From CAWHOW01 sp963831005 (lineage in GTDB: Bacteria > Bacteroidota > Bacteroidia > Bacteroidales > CG2-30-32-10), in NCBI GenBank assembly GCA_963831005.1, contig CAWHOW010000046.1, forward strand, positions 1-64,000: a DNA stretch of 64,000 nt, in the 5' to 3' direction. Below the pieces are notes generated by a model. That model saw only the letters and a list, made by a program, of their open reading frames with translations. It was not told where the DNA came from and ran no database searches. This document shows, in pieces, positions 37,201 to 46,400 of the stretch (position 1 is its first letter; each line of letters opens with the position of its first letter). A program made the translations under genes and the position numbers.

Positions 37201-38262
37201 ACAGGTATTTACAGCGAAGTAGGTAGTGCAGGAACTCCGGGTTTTTATATTGCAGGTGATTTTCTTGCAAGTGGTGAAAAACTTAATTATGCAATAAGAG
37301 GCATAGCAAATGGCATTATCGGAGGTTCGGGTACGGTTAATCAGGCAGGTCATTTCGAAGCATATAATGGTGCTACAAATTATGGCATATATTCTTCAGC
37401 AACAGGTGGTGGTAATTATGCCGGCTATTTTAATGGCGATGTTTATATCAACAACGGAACTTTTTCGGGCAACGGTTATGTTAGCGGTTCCGATTCTATG
37501 TTTAAAACTAATATCAACCCTATTTCAAATGCCCTAAATTTGATTAATCAATTAAAGCCTAAGTCATTTTATTTTGATACTACTAATGTATATGATATAA
37601 AATTAAGCGGTCAAAAACAATATGGTCTTGTTGCGCAAGATGTACAATCTGTATTACCTGAATTGGTTTATAAGACACATAAACCGGCTGAATATGATTC
37701 ATTAGGAAATATTAAAGTTTCTGCTGTTGATTATAAGAGTTTGAATTATCAGGGATTTATTGCTATTTTGATTCAGGGAATGAAAGACATGAAAGCAAGC
37801 AAAGATTCTCTGAATACAAATTTGAACAATCGCATTGACAGCTTGCAAAATGTAGTTGCCACTTACTCATCAAGGTTCGATTCTCTCGAAGCTATGATTA
37901 ACAGGTGTTGTGGGCAGAATTCAAAAGCCACACCTAACGGGCAGACAGGTAACAGCACATATCAAAGCAATGTTCAATATGTTAAGCTTTCAACTGAAAG
38001 TGCAATAATACTGAATCAGAACGACCCCAACCCCTTTGCCGAGGAAACCGATATAACTTATTTCCTCCCCGAAACTGTGGGTAGTGCAACCATTATGTTT
38101 TACGATAATAACGGTGTTATCATAAAATCAGTGCAACTGCAAAGTAAAGGCAACGGAACTTTACATGTGTATGCCTCCGACCTTAGCAGTGGAATGTACA
38201 CTTATGCTTTGATTGTGGATGGAAAAATGATTGATAGTAAAAAGATGATGAAAACAAAGTAA
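34267..38262 (+). CDS. Surface fibre protein: collagen-like repeats, S74 chaperone domain, T9SS sorting domain
   Basis: A 1331-residue protein. The signal is MKTKLTFLMKLFILACVVGI (then SVGKVNSQ). Residues ~30-195 form a jelly-roll-like domain (SYELYLQAQRSATGAQTVTI). Residues ~202-262 are G-x-T/x collagen-like repeats (GATGPTGATGPTGTTG). Residues ~265-1065 are a long tail-fibre-like beta region with the motif LGV/GI-N-x-(T/S)-P-xxxLh (NNITPAHTLDVVG; NITSPTNRLEIHD). Residues ~1070-1220 are an S74 intramolecular chaperone with SDSMFKTNI (Ser1075, Lys1080), YGLVAQDVQSVLPELV and DYKSLNYQGF. A coiled-coil segment (SLNTNLNNRIDSLQNVVATY) and a T9SS type A domain (NDPNPFAEETDITYFLPE) end it. Probably a trimeric surface fibre. 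It starts 21 nt after the IS. Confidence 0.88.
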   Translation: MKTKLTFLMKLFILACVVGISVGKVNSQTTIVNFDFNSGSSYGTLTPTDATNVSCSTTGTEAFLTYSGTASGSQAFVTNSTAGNALAMSNSSGTNTRYWTFQLGGSSLSSYKSYELYLQAQRSATGAQTVTIAYSTDGTNYTNFGTTMSPGNGSFTEQVFDLSSITAINNQSAVYIRIMASGASGTGTLRIDNFEIEAVLSGPPGATGPTGATGPTGTTGATGVTGPTGSNGTNGVTGVTGATGSQGIQGVTGVQGITGATGTFNGSPVDSIIVNDYIKVDSIKTSRILPMPGDSIIRFGSHTINVNTNANTVSWTTTTPFPLRYCYSSHHFVNISGFTLANGSSVAEATNSMALGSNVYVDCGATNSFAVGNNVSNYTPNSFMLGFGGTTLFVNSSQVGINNITPAHTLDVVGDARISALPSTANPTYNTVLVDPSGVLYQGPAVGSGLPWLLTGNNNASSPLNNRLGTLNGVSVQFYAGGAYRGYIDWSTGFWGIGDPITPANRLHLYDATPGGNFIYTQWTNALTGTTATDGFLVGIAADGTAQLIQQANKNMEFFTTGALPAVTINNGGWVAIGEGFTTPTSQLHLYEPYNNTVYSQFTNIMTGSTFNNGFKVGIWSDGTAQLLQLDTMDMVFYTSNIEHLRITKGTAVSVPSNPDNGAVIQTDNLAHFTISNNVADTGYGSFDNYTVLRVIGDSTNDGNTDIIPVAEFRRTYSSGQETDIKIRGQRDQLVTSTTIPTYSAGIMLSNYNDERLYPTNPPVDYPMAKIAAGMERSSGQTGNLCLLTNQGYTLGGLQERARITNLGLVGINITSPTNRLEIHDNDTTANQATPVTLISNSIGNSFTYTPNPLGGTGFSGLRFTDLRALSTPDTVNPGPGVLALDTNGDVIYVPAGTGFGTCAIPTTFPVGVNGAINLGAHNNNFYFEGNGSGHTTDNSVLIGESCSTVPLGKLVVTQNTGVSSSTAVHVTNADQSATGIYSEVGSAGTPGFYIAGDFLASGEKLNYAIRGIANGIIGGSGTVNQAGHFEAYNGATNYGIYSSATGGGNYAGYFNGDVYINNGTFSGNGYVSGSDSMFKTNINPISNALNLINQLKPKSFYFDTTNVYDIKLSGQKQYGLVAQDVQSVLPELVYKTHKPAEYDSLGNIKVSAVDYKSLNYQGFIAILIQGMKDMKASKDSLNTNLNNRIDSLQNVVATYSSRFDSLEAMINRCCGQNSKATPNGQTGNSTYQSNVQYVKLSTESAIILNQNDPNPFAEETDITYFLPETVGSATIMFYDNNGVIIKSVQLQSKGNGTLHVYASDLSSGMYTYALIVDGKMIDSKKMMKTK

Positions 38263-38384
38263 TAATAGTTTAAAGATTAATAGAACAGCGGCAGATTTGT
38301 TACCGTTGTTCTATTATTTATAATCAGATTCTAGTTTTATAAATATTTTTATACTCTATTGTAATGATTAAAAATAATTCATTT

Positions 38385-39866
38385 ATGAAAAAACCTTTTT
38401 TTCTTCTCATACTTTTAATTTTCCTTTCTTCACTTTTTACTGCTCTACAAGCGCAGAAATCCGATATTAAACGCACATGGCATTGGTATTTTGGCGATCA
38501 GGCAGGTTTAAATTTTAGCAGTGGTTCGCCTGTGGTTGATACGAATGGACAACTAATTGCTTACGGTTGCCATGCTTCTGTATCTGATACAGCAGGTAAT
38601 TTACTTTTCTATTCCGACGGATGGAACGTTTGGAATAAAAGCCACCAACTAATGCCTCACGGAACAGGGCTTCTTACACGTTTCTCAGATTCATTCCGAA
38701 ATACTCTTGCTGTTAAACAGCCGGGGAATAATAATATCTATTATATTTTTGCATGGCAGGTAGATAGCGCAGGTACAGAAACTGAGTTTGATTATGCCAT
38801 TGTTGATATGAATTTGGATGGCGGTTTAGGTGATGTAACATCCACACAAAATATTATTATGATAGGTATGATGGGTTACGCGATGGCTGCAACAAAACAT
38901 GCCAATGATACAGATGTATGGATAATTGCAATGAAACGTTACACAAACTCCATGTATGCTTTTTTACTGACAAGCAGCGGAATAAATTTAACACCTGTAA
39001 TCAGTCAGGCTGGCATAAATCCCCCCAATACTATGCCGTATAATTTTAAATTCTCACCTGACGGAAAAAAAATGGGTGCGACATTTAATCTTGATGGATA
39101 TGAAATTCTTGACTTTGATAAATCTACGGGGATTTTTTCCAATCCCATAGTTTTTCCTTCTTGCGATTGCGAACCTTACGGAGTGGAATTTTCTCCCGAT
39201 GGAAGCAAAGTGTATTTCGCAGTTCATTATTACATTATAGGGTATACAGACGGTGGGGCTCTTTACCAGGTAACTTTGACAGGTGATTCAGCAACTACGA
39301 TAAACTCAAAACTATTACTTGATACATTAATAACTGCAAATGACACCATAACGGGTAATGACGATTTAGGTTTAATCTTTGGAATTCAATTGGCAAGCAA
39401 TGGGAAAATTTATACTACACATGACTATGAATCCAAATTAGGTACAATAGCAAACCCAAATGTTTCCGGTTTGAGTTGTAATTATTCAGACAGCGTAATA
39501 TATTTACAGGGTAGAAATTGTTATGCCGGACTTCCTCTTTTCATGAGTAATTATTTCTATACCGATACATTAACCGATTTAAATAATTATTTTATTGAAA
39601 AAGATGCCATTATCCTTTACCAGAACGACCCCAACCCCTTTGCCGAGGAAACCGATATAACTTATTTCCTCCCCGAAACTGTGGGTAGTGCAACCATCAT
39701 GTTTTACGATAATACAGGTGTCATCATTAAATCAGTGCAATTACAGAGCAAGGGCAACGGCACGTTACATGTATATGCCTCCGACCTTAGCAGCGGTATG
39801 TACACTTATGCTTTGATAGTGGACGGAAAAATGATTGATAGTAAAAAGATGATGAAAACAAAATAG
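38385..39866 (+). CDS. Secreted beta-propeller-like protein with T9SS type A sorting domain
   Basis: A 493-residue protein from MKKPFFLLILLIFLSSLFTA, a signal peptide; an ATG seven codons upstream is less likely. The mature part begins WHWYFGDQAGLNFSSGSPVV, continues GNLLFYSDGWNVWNKSHQLM, then IYYIFAWQ, KFSPDGKKMGATF and EFSPDGSKVYFAVHYY, a pattern of Bacteroidota surface propellers often seen with gliding or PKD-type proteins. The C-terminal ~80 residues are almost identical to those of the preceding gene (NDPNPFAEETDITYFLPE...KKMMKTK), including most of the DNA, which points to recent duplication or conversion. A strong terminator follows. Confidence 0.85.
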   Translation: MKKPFFLLILLIFLSSLFTALQAQKSDIKRTWHWYFGDQAGLNFSSGSPVVDTNGQLIAYGCHASVSDTAGNLLFYSDGWNVWNKSHQLMPHGTGLLTRFSDSFRNTLAVKQPGNNNIYYIFAWQVDSAGTETEFDYAIVDMNLDGGLGDVTSTQNIIMIGMMGYAMAATKHANDTDVWIIAMKRYTNSMYAFLLTSSGINLTPVISQAGINPPNTMPYNFKFSPDGKKMGATFNLDGYEILDFDKSTGIFSNPIVFPSCDCEPYGVEFSPDGSKVYFAVHYYIIGYTDGGALYQVTLTGDSATTINSKLLLDTLITANDTITGNDDLGLIFGIQLASNGKIYTTHDYESKLGTIANPNVSGLSCNYSDSVIYLQGRNCYAGLPLFMSNYFYTDTLTDLNNYFIEKDAIILYQNDPNPFAEETDITYFLPETVGSATIMFYDNTGVIIKSVQLQSKGNGTLHVYASDLSSGMYTYALIVDGKMIDSKKMMKTK

Positions 39867-39886
39867 TGAAAGGTTAAAAACTTAAC

Positions 39887-39917
39887 AAAAAAGCGGGAAG
39901 AAATTTCCCGCTTTTTT
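39887..39917 (+). terminator. Rho-independent terminator
   Basis: A 13-bp stem AAAAAAGCGGGAA / TTCCCGCTTTTTT with loop GAAAT, 21 nt after the stop at 39866; ends in T6 and is roughly symmetrical. Confidence 0.92.
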
Positions 39918-39947
39918 ATTGCCTATTGCTTACTGCCTACTATTTCT

Positions 39948-40142
39948 TTATGCCGTTACATTCCCCACTACCACAGCCGAACTATGGCTTTTTCCGTGTG
40001 CCAGTATTATTGTAACATGAATATCATCCAATGCATTCGGGTTATCAACCAACAGCCAATGCCCGAAAACACCGCCAAAATCCTTCCCAACCTCAAGTTT
40101 CAATTCCGTCTCTGCTGCAATTTTCCCACCGCTCTTAGTATG
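39948..40142 (-). pseudogene. C-terminal remnant of an uncharacterised protein
   Basis: The minus strand is open for 64 codons ending in TAA at 39948-39950, with an in-frame stop just upstream and no start codon. It reads KIAAETELKLEVGKDFGGVF, GHWLLVDNPNALDDIHVTI, then AHGKSHSSAVVVGNVTA. The regular alternation and codon use look like real protein. I do not recognise the family with certainty. The 5' part is absent; the sequence upstream (40150-40600) is A/T-rich with no gene. Confidence 0.5.
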
Positions 40143-40615
40143 TTAATTACACATTCTTTTATTTATATCCCAGTAAAGTAAAAAAAACAATTTCCTTACA
40201 AGATTTCCCTCAACTTTTATGCTTATTCAGAAGGAAGATAGATAGGTTCGATTGTTCTTATGTTCAATAGTCATTTACTTCGTGTCAATTGTTGTAATTG
40301 ATAGTCATTCAAAATCTAAAACCACAAATCAACATACCACTTGATATTACTGCGTTTTGTTAATAACAGACTGTGTCTTATTAGCAAAATCAATATGTTG
40401 ATAAATATTTTTCTCTTTCTGTACTGTAAAATCAACTGTTTGTAGTATATTTGTTGCGCAAAATTCACTATTATCAAGCGAATGCGCATGATAAGACCAT
40501 ATAATAGCCCATTTCCCGTGGCACATAGCCTTGTGTTTAATCACTCATTTCCTGACACATATATATAAAACAACTCCTCAATTTTATTCGATTTATTAAG
40601 CTATGAAGAAACACT
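40143..40615. other. Gene-free stretch with a trace of 42-bp periodicity
   Basis: No gene seen. AAAATCAA recurs at 40386 and 40428 (42 nt apart) in a region resembling the degenerate units of array C, too eroded to call an array. The rest is A/T-rich. Confidence 0.35.
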
Positions 40616-41029
40616 ATGACACAAGCACAGATTATATCATTATGCCGGATGGTATGGACAGACAAAGGCAACAAGCACTACCTTATTAATATATTGAAAG
40701 AAAAAGGCTTTATACTTAAAAGTAAAGAATTGTATGATTTGTTCAAAGATCCTTACAATTGTCCTGATGTACGATGGAATGGCGATAAATGGGAGTATCT
40801 TGCTTTACTGCTTCACCGTTTATGCAACGAAGGTTACATTTCTTTAAAAGTCAATAAAGGTAACTTTTCGTTCGCCGAAAGGCATTTTACTGACTTCGCC
40901 GGTAATAAAATTAAAAAAAAGTCTCTGAGAAACCTTTGTTCCAAGGTGAATATTGAGAAAGACCGCTACGCCTTTGTCCATGAGGAAGTCAACGCTATAA
41001 TCATTGCCATTTCGAAGAAGCAAAAATAG
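40616..41029 (+). CDS. Hypothetical protein, small cytosolic
   Basis: A 137-residue basic protein without signal or membrane segment. It is mainly helical (ELYDLFKDPYNCPDVRWNGD, then KWEYLALLLHRLCNEGYISL), with a Lys-rich C-terminal half. The helix-rich first 85 residues with a following beta hairpin are reminiscent of a winged-helix module, but no family is recognised. It lies alone between the remnant at 39948 and the 41145 gene, which has its own promoter. ATG start at 40616. Confidence 0.5.
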   Translation: MTQAQIISLCRMVWTDKGNKHYLINILKEKGFILKSKELYDLFKDPYNCPDVRWNGDKWEYLALLLHRLCNEGYISLKVNKGNFSFAERHFTDFAGNKIKKKSLRNLCSKVNIEKDRYAFVHEEVNAIIIAISKKQK

Positions 41030-41069
41030 GCTATTGATGGGCTATTGATAGGCTATTGCTGAAAACCGC

Positions 41070-41101
41070 TTGACTATTGGGTTTTAAGCATAGTATCTTT
41101 G
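41070..41101 (+). promoter_or_regulatory. Bacteroidota-type promoter for the 41145 gene
   Basis: TTG (41070-41072), 21-nt spacer, TATCTTTG (41094-41101), 43 nt before the ATG. Both boxes fit the TTG/TAnnTTTG consensus. Confidence 0.65.
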
Positions 41102-41144
41102 TAATCGTAAATCAAAAAAAATATTAACCTTCAAAACTTAAATT

Positions 41145-41972
41145 ATGGAAACAACAATTGAAAAACCAAAGCCTATGAGCTATGGAGAAAGATTTGTAAT
41201 GAACTTTATCATGGCGTCATTGGTAAAAAATCTTCCATTGATAACCGTTCTTTTGGCAAGCAAGAAAACAACAACCCCGACATTGATCAAGGATTGTAAT
41301 TTACAGAAAACGCTTGGCGATCCGCTTGTGGTTGCGCCTCCGGTAAGCGATGTAACAATTAAAGGACAAGCGACCACTTTGGATAATACTTACGATGGCT
41401 TCTTAGGAAAGCCTCCTACATCAACATCGGCACAGGTAACAACGGAAAGAAACATTTGTATTAACTCGTACAACCAGAATGCCCTCTACATTCAGTCAAT
41501 TGCCCGGAACGCAGCGATTGCAGCAGGAGATGTTTCCGTAGGGATACAGGTAGTAATTCGCTGCGGTTATAAAGTTAAAAAGACCAAAGCGCCTTCTACC
41601 CGTGCATTTAAAGTAACTCCTTTTGGTATAGAGGCAGTTGCTATAACCACTAAAGCGGTAGGTTCCCGTGCCGGTTATATACGCCAGTATGGCACTACAC
41701 CTACTAAAGGAGTACCTCCTACGGTGTTTGCCGAATTGCTTTTCAGCCTTGAAGCTGATATTGTGGTTAACAATTTAAAGAGCGGAAGCATTTACGGTTT
41801 TCGTGAAGCTACCGTTGTGCCAATAAAGCGCACCCCAACAACCACGCCTACTTCCCTTGTTAAAAAAGCCTCTACACCTACAGTTGCATCTTCCGCGCAT
41901 AAAGCCACTTTTACTGATGGCGCAACTTCACACTATACATGGGGTAACTGGGTGTATGTGATAGTTCAGTAA
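41145..41972 (+). CDS. Uncharacterised protein with fibronectin III-like tail
   Basis: A 275-residue protein with no signal peptide. The N-terminal part has a hydrophobic helix (MNFIMASLVKNLPLITVLLA). The middle reads NICINSYNQNALYIQSIARN then AAIAAGDVSVGIQVVIRCGY. The C-terminal half is beta-rich with SRAGYIRQYGTTP and SGSIYGFREATVVPIKRT, the pattern of FN3-type modules in uncharacterised Bacteroidota proteins. It may be related in style to the 3043-3792 protein, and each sits beside a 21-bp array. It has a strong promoter of its own. Function unknown. Confidence 0.65.
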   Translation: METTIEKPKPMSYGERFVMNFIMASLVKNLPLITVLLASKKTTTPTLIKDCNLQKTLGDPLVVAPPVSDVTIKGQATTLDNTYDGFLGKPPTSTSAQVTTERNICINSYNQNALYIQSIARNAAIAAGDVSVGIQVVIRCGYKVKKTKAPSTRAFKVTPFGIEAVAITTKAVGSRAGYIRQYGTTPTKGVPPTVFAELLFSLEADIVVNNLKSGSIYGFREATVVPIKRTPTTTPTSLVKKASTPTVASSAHKATFTDGATSHYTWGNWVYVIVQ

Positions 41973-42173
41973 AAAAGTATTTAGAGCCTGCAAGTCATGT
42001 AGGCAGGTACACTAAAGTTTGGAGTACTTAGAGTTAAAACCTTTAAGTACTCTTTTCTTTTTAGAAGTTTGCTGCTTATACTTTTAATCATAGAAGAAAG
42101 GAACGTAATTATACCTGCTTTCTTTATAATCATTATCCTATTCTTTAGAAGGAAAAGGCTAAGGAATGTAATC

Positions 42174-42518
42174 ATCGGTCCGATGATTACAAGAATCGGT
42201 CCGATGTTCCTAAGCATCTGTTCAATGCTTATGATAATCGGTCAAATGATTACAAGCATCAGTCCGATGATTACAAGCTTCGGTTAAATGATTACAAGGA
42301 ACGGTCCGATGATTAGAGGAATCGGGTAAATGATTATAAGTATCGGTCCTGTAATTACAAGCATCGGTTAAATGCTCCTAATGATCGGTCCGATGATTAC
42401 AAGGATCGGTCAAATGATTACAAGCATCAGTCCTATGATTACAAGCTTCGGTTAAATGATTACAAGGAACGGTCCGATGATTAGAGGAATCGGGTAAATG
42501 ATTATAAGTATCGGTCCG
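42174..42518. repeat. 21-bp-pitch tandem array E (16 units plus a partial)
   Basis: Sixteen exact 21-nt steps from 42174. The consensus is ATCGGTCCGATGATTACAAG plus one base, with the 11-bp inverted repeat ATCGG-T-CCGAT. Units 4-8 recur almost unchanged as units 12-16, so a 168-bp (8-unit) block has itself been duplicated. The last partial unit (ATCGGTCC, from 42510) runs straight into a truncated T9SS gene. Confidence 0.95.
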
Positions 42519-43290
42519 TGGAAGCGGTACAGTACAAACTGCTTCGGTAAAGTTATACTATATTCCATGGGATCTCGTTACTGACTTAGCCCATCTTACT
42601 GTTGCAAAAGGTGACCCTTCTTCGTGGATAGATATTGGTGGTACAGCATCTGCTATTGGTCTTCCTTCGGGACATATTACTTCCAGTATAAATTTTACGA
42701 GTTTCAGCCATTTTGCACTTGCAAATTTAAAGGGGGGGCATAACCCACTCCCAATAGAATTGCTATATTTTATTGCAAAATGTGACAACAGCAAAGTCAA
42801 TCTTACGTGGGCAACGGCTTCCGAAACGAATAATGATTACTTCAATCTTGAAAAGAGTCATGATGGTTCAACATTTGAAGTCATAGGCATTGTCCAGGGT
42901 GCAGGATTCAGTAATAGTTTGCTATATTATTCCTTGACCGATGCGGATCCTTACAACGATATTACCTACTACCGCATTAAACAGACCGATTTTAACGGAA
43001 ATTTCACTTATTCGGGTATCATTTCTTCTTCATGCAGTAATGTTGCGTCTCTTGCTTTGCTTGTTTCACAGTCAGATTATGGAATTAATGTATTTATCAC
43101 TCCTGGCAGCAATAAGAATATAGCATTAAGTGTATTTGATATTTCAGGTAAAATGATATTCTATAAACACATCAATACAATAGATGACCCATTGACCATA
43201 AGCCCTAATCTTTTTAGCAGTGGTATATATTTATTCCGCCTTCAATCCGAAACTGAGGATATTGTAAAAAAGTCAATTATTAAAGAGTAA
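42508..43290 (+). pseudogene. T9SS adhesin, C-terminal remnant (5' truncated at array E)
   Basis: An open frame of 260 codons with no start codon near its 5' end; an in-frame stop sits in the array. It reads GSGTVQTASVKLYYIPWDLV, then FTSFSHFALANLKGGHNPLP and IELLYFIAKCDNSKVNLTWA. It ends in the long sorting region (ETNNDYFNLEKSHDGS ... IALSVFDISGKMIFYKHINT ... SGIYLFRLQSE) that is closely similar to the end of the adhesin at 43494-50128. A leftover of a larger surface protein whose N-terminal part has been replaced by repeats; not expected to be secreted. Confidence 0.8.
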
Positions 43291-43435
43291 ATAATTAGTA
43301 ATTTTACGTATTTTACCTCGATATATCTAAATATCTTTAAATAAATCGACACCCCGATATTTAATTATATATCTATTCAGAATTCAGCTTTGTCTAAATC
43401 TATTTAGCTTTTTGGCTTTTTGCCTGAAACACCTA

Positions 43436-43466
43436 TTGACATTGATATTCCGGCTTTGTATCTTTG
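43436..43466 (+). promoter_or_regulatory. Bacteroidota-type promoter for the large adhesin
   Basis: TTG (43436-43438), 20-nt spacer, TATCTTTG (43459-43466). It overlaps the most upstream in-frame TTG, so translation must start further on. Confidence 0.7.
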
Positions 43467-43493
43467 TTGGGCTCATTAAATATAAGAATAGAG

Positions 43494-46400
43494 TTGAATA
43501 CAAAGCCTGCAAAAAAGTTTATTTTATCAGTATTTATACTGCTATTTGCAGTATTATATGCTAATGCACAAACAAATACTGCCTCGACATCAGGTGCATG
43601 GGGAACTCCGGGTAACTGGTCGTTGGGACATGTACCATTAGCTTCGGAAAATGTTGATGTTCCTGTTGGATTTGCAATGACAGTTGGTGTTGCTGCAAAC
43701 TGTGCGAATATCAGTATTGAGGGCTCAGTAACGATTACTGCTGCATTTAGTTTAAGTGTGGCTGGTAATTTCACCAATACCGGTACATTTTCAGCCCCTG
43801 CCAATACTACATTAACATTTAATGGTACCGGAAACAGATCTGTCATTAGCGGAGGCGGTACTTATACCACCATTGCAGGCACCGTTGTAATGAACCTTGG
43901 AGCGTCGAGTGATACACTGGATGTACAGGATGCTAAATTTATTGGCGGGATCAATACAGGCGCTAAATATTATTTTACATTTACCCAAGGTACATGGTAC
44001 ATGGATGAAACTATCACTGCTTTAAATGATAGTTATAACAGCGGTTCAGCAGTTGCACTTACCATTTTGCCTAATGCTATAGTGGAAGTTAATACTGGTT
44101 CTACCATGAATATTGCTAAAAATGGTACAACCCAAAATGTCCTCTTAGAAGGCGAGCTTTTTGTAAATGGAGGTACTGTTAATGTGCAGACTGGACAACC
44201 GACCAATAGCGCCAGGGATTTCAGATATAAGTCAGTTGGGGTATCAACTCCTACTTTAGCTGTTGCAAATAACGGCATTCTTAATATCGGTGCTGGGTTT
44301 AATGCATATACACAGCCTGCTGATGCTGTTGACTCTGTCTCTTTTATTATGTCATCCGGTGCCATTTTAGCTGCAGCAAATGGGTATTCAATGTTTACAA
44401 CATTTCAGGTTAATAATGTAAAAGGTTCAAAAACAACCATGTCAGCAGGAACAATTACATTACAACAAGGTGTTGATGCTGCATATGCTGACATTGATTT
44501 TGGAGGCAATTTAATTTCTCCTTATGTTGTAAGTGGGGGAACTATACAATTTGGAGATGCTTCAACAGCTGGAGGTACCAATTTTGCCTTTGTTCCTTAT
44601 TCCCATTCATATTATCCTAATTTTTATATTTATCCCACTACAGGTAGAATAGTTCAGGCTATTAATGCCGGTGTTACAAGTTTTGGAGTTTACAGTCTTA
44701 ATATTGGTGCTGGTTCTATTTTTGATATGGAGCCATATGCTACAGGTTATCAAACGGATACAATGTATATTACCGGAAGCGACGGAACGAATGCTTTTTT
44801 AAATAATGGAGGAACATTTCAGCAAAGGCAGAGCACGGTGTTTTTTACAGGGAGTTTGACACAGGTGATCAACAGCACTGCTGCTGCCCAAACCTTTTAT
44901 AACTTAATTATCAATAACGGTGGAACCGCAACTACCACATGTGGAGGTTCTATAACTACATTAACCACTCAGAATTTCACAGTCAATTCAGGCATATTTT
45001 CTCCTGCTCCTGCTAATGGAGGAACTGTTACAGCTATGACCATTAATGGTGATTGTATTTTAAATACCGGTGTTGGCTCAACTTTTAATGCTCCTCCAAC
45101 TATAAATCTTTCGGGAAACTGGACAAATAATGGTGGCGCATTTAATAGTAATAATGGTCTTGTTATTTTAAATGGCGGTGGCAAGTTTATTAATGGAACT
45201 GCAGTTACCCAAACATTTTATGATGTCAAAATTAGTAATTCTACTACTATTAGCGGGAGCACCGATACATTAAATATTTTGGATGTTTATACCCAAACAG
45301 CAGGCACATTTACAGGCCCCGCTGCTTTCGTTTTAAATATAGGTCTGGATTTCTTTCTTAATGCAGGTACTTTTACGGCTACGGCAGGTTCATTTATCAA
45401 TATTGCCAGGAACTGGTCATGGACAAATGGAGCTACTTTTAATATAAGCACTAGCACTGTAACTTTTAATGGCGCTGTTAACCAGTCTATCATGGGTACT
45501 AAAGCTACACAGACATTTTATAATCTGGTTGTAAACAATACCGGTGCAGGCACTTCGTTAACTTATGGCGGCTCCTGTACCACTGTTACTATTAACAATA
45601 AACTTACCATGACTAGTGGTATTTTTAATGTAAGCACAAATACCTTAAGCGGGGCGGGAAAAATTTCTGCTACAGGGGGTGACCTGCAAATTGCAAAGTT
45701 AGCTACTACAGAGCCAGAATTAATAGGAGCATATACAATTACTGGTGGCACTGTTACATTAAATGGCGCTGGCGCTCAAACATTACAATCCACAGCTGCA
45801 GTACATATTATAATCTTATTTTTACAACTAGCGGTGCTAAAACTATTACTGGATTTGGTCCAATGTTAAATATTAACGGTGATTTTACTGTTTCAGGTTC
45901 TGCAACAATCCCTAATACAAATTCACAAATTAACCAGGCAGCAGCCAAAACATTCTATTATTATTCAACAGGTACCACTACTTTGAAAAATGGAACTCTG
46001 GTGACATTTGGAAGCTATAATCAGAACGGAGTAGGGGGAACATTTGCAGATGGTGGAAGTAACAGTTAATATAACAGGGGCCACTTTTACTTTGACAGCA
46101 GGAACTTTTACCAGCACAGGAACTGAAGTATTCAAAGGAGCTATAGCGCAAACATTAACAGGCGCCGTAACTTTTAATAAATTAACCATAAATAACCCAA
46201 ACGGCTTAACGATTAATAATGATGTTACTGTTAATGCTATTCTTACATTTCCAACGTTAACCCAGGAAATATTACTACAGGTTCAAATAACGTTATCATA
46301 CCAAATGGGGGAACTGTTACTGAGCAGAGTCCGAGCTGAGGATGGGTTATTGGTAACCTTAGAAAATATATGGCCTTAGGGGCTGCAACAGCACAAACTT

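Noticed and set aside
39984..40181. Plus-strand 65-codon gene
   Set aside because: It overlaps the minus-strand remnant, which has better protein-like sequence; no start context.
41981..42287. Small membrane proteins at the start of array E
   Set aside because: Composition follows the repeat; both strands are open for the same reason and no start context is convincing.
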